This document shows positions 13,618 through 15,236 of a stretch of DNA of 15,236 nucleotides, in pieces; position 1 is the stretch's first letter; every line of letters starts with the position of its first letter. The stretch is from CADCTB01 sp038214685. Lineage in GTDB: Bacteria; Actinomycetota; Acidimicrobiia; Acidimicrobiales; AC-14. A program made the position numbers and the translations under genes. The notes beneath the pieces are model-generated. The model made no database searches. It had not been told where the DNA came from and saw only the letters and a program-made list of their open reading frames with translations. Where the stretch lies: contig JBBQRO010000075.1 of assembly GCA_038214685.1 (NCBI GenBank), positions 1-15,236 of the forward strand, written 5' to 3'.

Positions 13618-14850
13618 TCAGGCGCCGGAGCCTCGCCGGCGCTGCCGTCCGACGTAGAGCGCAGCGTCTGCCCGTGCGATGAGGCTTTCGGTCGAATCGG
13701 CCGGTTCATACTCCGCCAGTCCGTACGACACCGAGCCGTGTTCGTGGGAGTCGACGAGGAGTGCGTTCACCAGCGTGAGCCGCGTCGCCACCTCCTCCGG
13801 CGCCATACCGGAGATCGCGCAGACGAACTCGTCGCCCCCGTAGCGGATGATCAGATCGTGGGGTCGGAGGTTGGCCCGGAAGGCAGCGGCAACCTCGACG
13901 AGGAGCCGATCGCCGGCGGCGTGACCGAGCGAGTCGTTCACGTCCTTGAGGTGATCTACGTCGATGAACGCCAGCACAAGCGGCTCTGCCATGCGTTGAG
14001 CTCGTGATATCTCACGCTCGAGCTCGACGAACCCTGGACCGCGTCGGTACACACCCGTGAGGCCATCGAACGATAGGAGTTCGCGATCCGTTGCGGACGC
14101 CCCGCGGTCGGCGAGCGAGGTGTCCCGGTCCTCTCTGGCGAACGAGCGCTCACTGGCCCCAGCCGTGCGATCGGCGCGGGCGGTGTCGCGGTCGTCGAAG
14201 GCGTGCGAGCGTTCGCTGGCCCCTGCCTGACGATCGGCAAGCGACGTGTCTCGATCCAGCTCGGCATGACTGCGTTCGCCCGCTCCTGCCCTGCGGTCGG
14301 ACCGTGAGGTGTCGCGATCGGACTCGGAGTGTGTGCGCTCCCCAGCACCGGCCTGGCGATCCTGCTGGGATCCCCTCCGATCGGACGCTGCCTGTTGGCG
14401 CGCCAGGGCGGCGCGGCGCCTCTCATCTGGCGTCGTCTCCGACCTCCCTTCAGCCTCTGACCGCTCGGCCTCCTGATCCCGCACATCCCCCGCCCGGTCG
14501 CGCTCCTTCGCCGCCCCATCGCGCCGCTGTGCCACGCGATCGCGACGCCCAGCGACATCGTCTCGCTCATCACCGGCCTGGTCCCGGGCATCGCCCACCT
14601 GGTCCTGCTCGTCGCTCACCGCGTCCCGCAGGTCGCCAGCGTGATCCCGGGCCACGCCAGCCCGACCGCGCCCGTTGCTCACCAGGTCCCGCTCGTACCC
14701 CGCCTGGTCCCGCTCATCCCCAATGCTGTCCCGCTCGTCACCCGCCCGGTCCCGCTCATCGCCGGCCAGGTCGCGCTCATCCGCAACGGAAGAGCGACCC
14801 TCTCCCCCACGCTCGCTACCGGACAAGAACCCCGACCCCTCTTTCGACAT
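13618..14850 (-). CDS. Diguanylate cyclase (GGDEF) with long charged repeat N-terminus
   Basis: The protein has 410 aa from ATG 14850 and should make cyclic di-GMP from two GTP in the cytosol. The GGDEF domain covers about 258-405. It shows FDGLTGVYRR at its start, AFIDVDHLKDVNDSLGH for metal and nucleotide binding, RYGGDEF (active site Gly338-Phe342) and RPHD (329-332), the product-inhibition RxxD site at the proper five-residue spacing. Both signature sites are intact, so an active, feedback-inhibited enzyme is likely. Residues 23-127 are about 15 heptads of the form DERDxAG, and residues 156-260 are five 21-residue units. Both are highly charged and probably long helices or coiled coil, replacing a usual sensor domain. 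No membrane segment is present. It starts nine bases after the AarF/UbiB-like gene and is probably in one operon with it. Confidence 0.93.
   Translation of the reverse strand: MSKEGSGFLSGSERGGEGRSSVADERDLAGDERDRAGDERDSIGDERDQAGYERDLVSNGRGRAGVARDHAGDLRDAVSDEQDQVGDARDQAGDERDDVAGRRDRVAQRRDGAAKERDRAGDVRDQEAERSEAEGRSETTPDERRRAALARQQAASDRRGSQQDRQAGAGERTHSESDRDTSRSDRRAGAGERSHAELDRDTSLADRQAGASERSHAFDDRDTARADRTAGASERSFAREDRDTSLADRGASATDRELLSFDGLTGVYRRGPGFVELEREISRAQRMAEPLVLAFIDVDHLKDVNDSLGHAAGDRLLVEVAAAFRANLRPHDLIIRYGGDEFVCAISGMAPEEVATRLTLVNALLVDSHEHGSVSYGLAEYEPADSTESLIARADAALYVGRQRRRGSGA
14071..14385 (-). repeat. Five tandem 63-bp coding repeats (21-residue units)
   Basis: Residues 156-260 of the GGDEF protein split exactly into five units of 21 residues, with consensus (S/L/D)DRDTS-ADR-AGA-ERSHA-. 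The DNA units are diverged but stay in register. The 21-residue period is three heptads, matching the heptads upstream and suggesting one continuous helical rod that grew by tandem duplication. Confidence 0.8.
14470..14784 (-). repeat. About fifteen tandem 21-bp coding repeats (DERDxAG heptads)
   Basis: Residues 23-127 of the GGDEF protein are a run of heptads with the core (D/E)ERD-AG. The Arg-Asp pair is nearly invariant and the other positions drift (YERDLVS, DARDQAG, QRRDGAA). Acidic and basic residues alternate, as in single charged helices or coiled coils. Confidence 0.8.
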
Positions 14851-14859
14851 CCCTCACCG

Positions 14860-15236
14860 CTAGCTCTTCCTCTTGGGCTTGGAGGTGCTGCGATCGGACC
14901 GCACGATCGACACCATGAGCACGAAACCTGCACTGGCGGCGGCCAGGAAGCAGAGGATGGCCACGGCAGGGTAGCCGAGGAGCTTGGATGAGGTCTCGAC
15001 CTGCATGAGCATGGCGGCCCCGACGATGAGGGCTGCCAGCACCAGGCCCATGGTCAGGCGGTTGGCCAGCTTCTGCAGCCCCCGGAACAGCTCGGCCTCG
15101 TCGAAGGCGTGCACCTTGAGCTCGAAGGTTCCTTCGGTCACGGCGTCCATGACCTTGTTGACCCGGCCAGGGAGCTGCTCGACGAAGTCGCGGGTCTCGA
15201 GGAGCGCCGAGAACGCGCTCCCCGACGACGTCTTCA
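14860..15236 (-). CDS. AarF/ABC1/UbiB-family kinase-like protein, C-terminal part (partial)
   Basis: The frame is open to the right edge of the window and ends in TAG at 14860-14862; about 125 codons are visible. The visible part reads LLETRDFVEQLPGRVNKVMDAVTEG, then an amphipathic FELKVHAFDEAELFRGLQKLANRL, two hydrophobic helices (MGLVLAALIVGAAMLM and LGYPAVAILCFLAAASAGFVLMV) and a basic tail KPKRKS. A linker with QLP-R-N-(I/V)-(M/L)DA followed by two membrane helices is the typical C-terminus of AarF/UbiB atypical kinases. In other bacteria these act on quinone or lipid metabolism at the membrane. The kinase domain lies outside the window, so activity cannot be judged. The GGDEF gene begins nine bases downstream, suggesting joint transcription. 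Confidence 0.85.
   Translation of the reverse strand, partial: KTSSGSAFSALLETRDFVEQLPGRVNKVMDAVTEGTFELKVHAFDEAELFRGLQKLANRLTMGLVLAALIVGAAMLMQVETSSKLLGYPAVAILCFLAAASAGFVLMVSIVRSDRSTSKPKRKS

Overview
The window is about 15 kb of very GC-rich DNA with frequent GTG starts, tightly packed operons and long shadow ORFs on the opposite strands. This suits a high-GC actinobacterium. The DGGIFSFGDA-type repeat ending at base 61, the DUF4383 membrane protein and the general style suggest a soil or aquatic Acidimicrobiia-like lineage; that placement is inference. No rRNA, tRNA or CRISPR array was seen.

Left part (1-6.5 kb), loosely packed. A truncated repeat protein ends at 61. A membrane-anchored GH3 / NagZ-type beta-N-acetylhexosaminidase lies on the minus strand (298-1650). 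An unassigned gap follows. A hypothetical protein (2112-2906, minus) is divergent from a SAM-dependent methyltransferase with a C-terminal TPR region (3158-4801, plus). A broken minus-strand reading frame (4774-5330), a DUF4383 four-helix membrane protein (5333-5710, minus), and a gene-poor scar of about 750 bp come next. The scar holds a decayed GYWLVASDGGIF-type repeat and a frameshifted C-terminus of an IS256/Mutator transposase.

Centre (6.46-12.28 kb), one five-gene minus-strand operon with 2-6 nt gaps or 4-nt stop/start overlaps. Its first gene encodes a 987-residue protein. The N-terminus resembles proteins linked to extracellular contractile injection systems (QRSAGNRA, VVQR). Five tandem helical repeats of about 65 residues follow, then a C-terminal zinc-metallopeptidase-like domain (HEIGH, later HVEMFAEIY). 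The four downstream genes encode an unknown protein, a CpXC-like zinc-binding protein and two more unknowns. A divergent gene of unknown function (12401-13114, plus) shares a 116-bp intergenic region rich in nested inverted repeats. I read this as a candidate secreted-effector or toxin module with accessory or immunity proteins; no structural injection-system genes are in the window.

Right part (13.1-15.2 kb). A small DUF1059-like gene has a strong ribosome binding site but carries an in-frame TGA exactly where the family has its first conserved cysteine. A short stem with a GGU-containing loop lies 21 nt downstream. It is either a nonsense-mutated gene or a candidate selenoprotein. A strong hairpin terminator separates it from a convergent minus-strand pair: the C-terminus of an AarF/UbiB-type kinase-like protein, then a diguanylate cyclase with a long, highly charged repetitive N-terminus.
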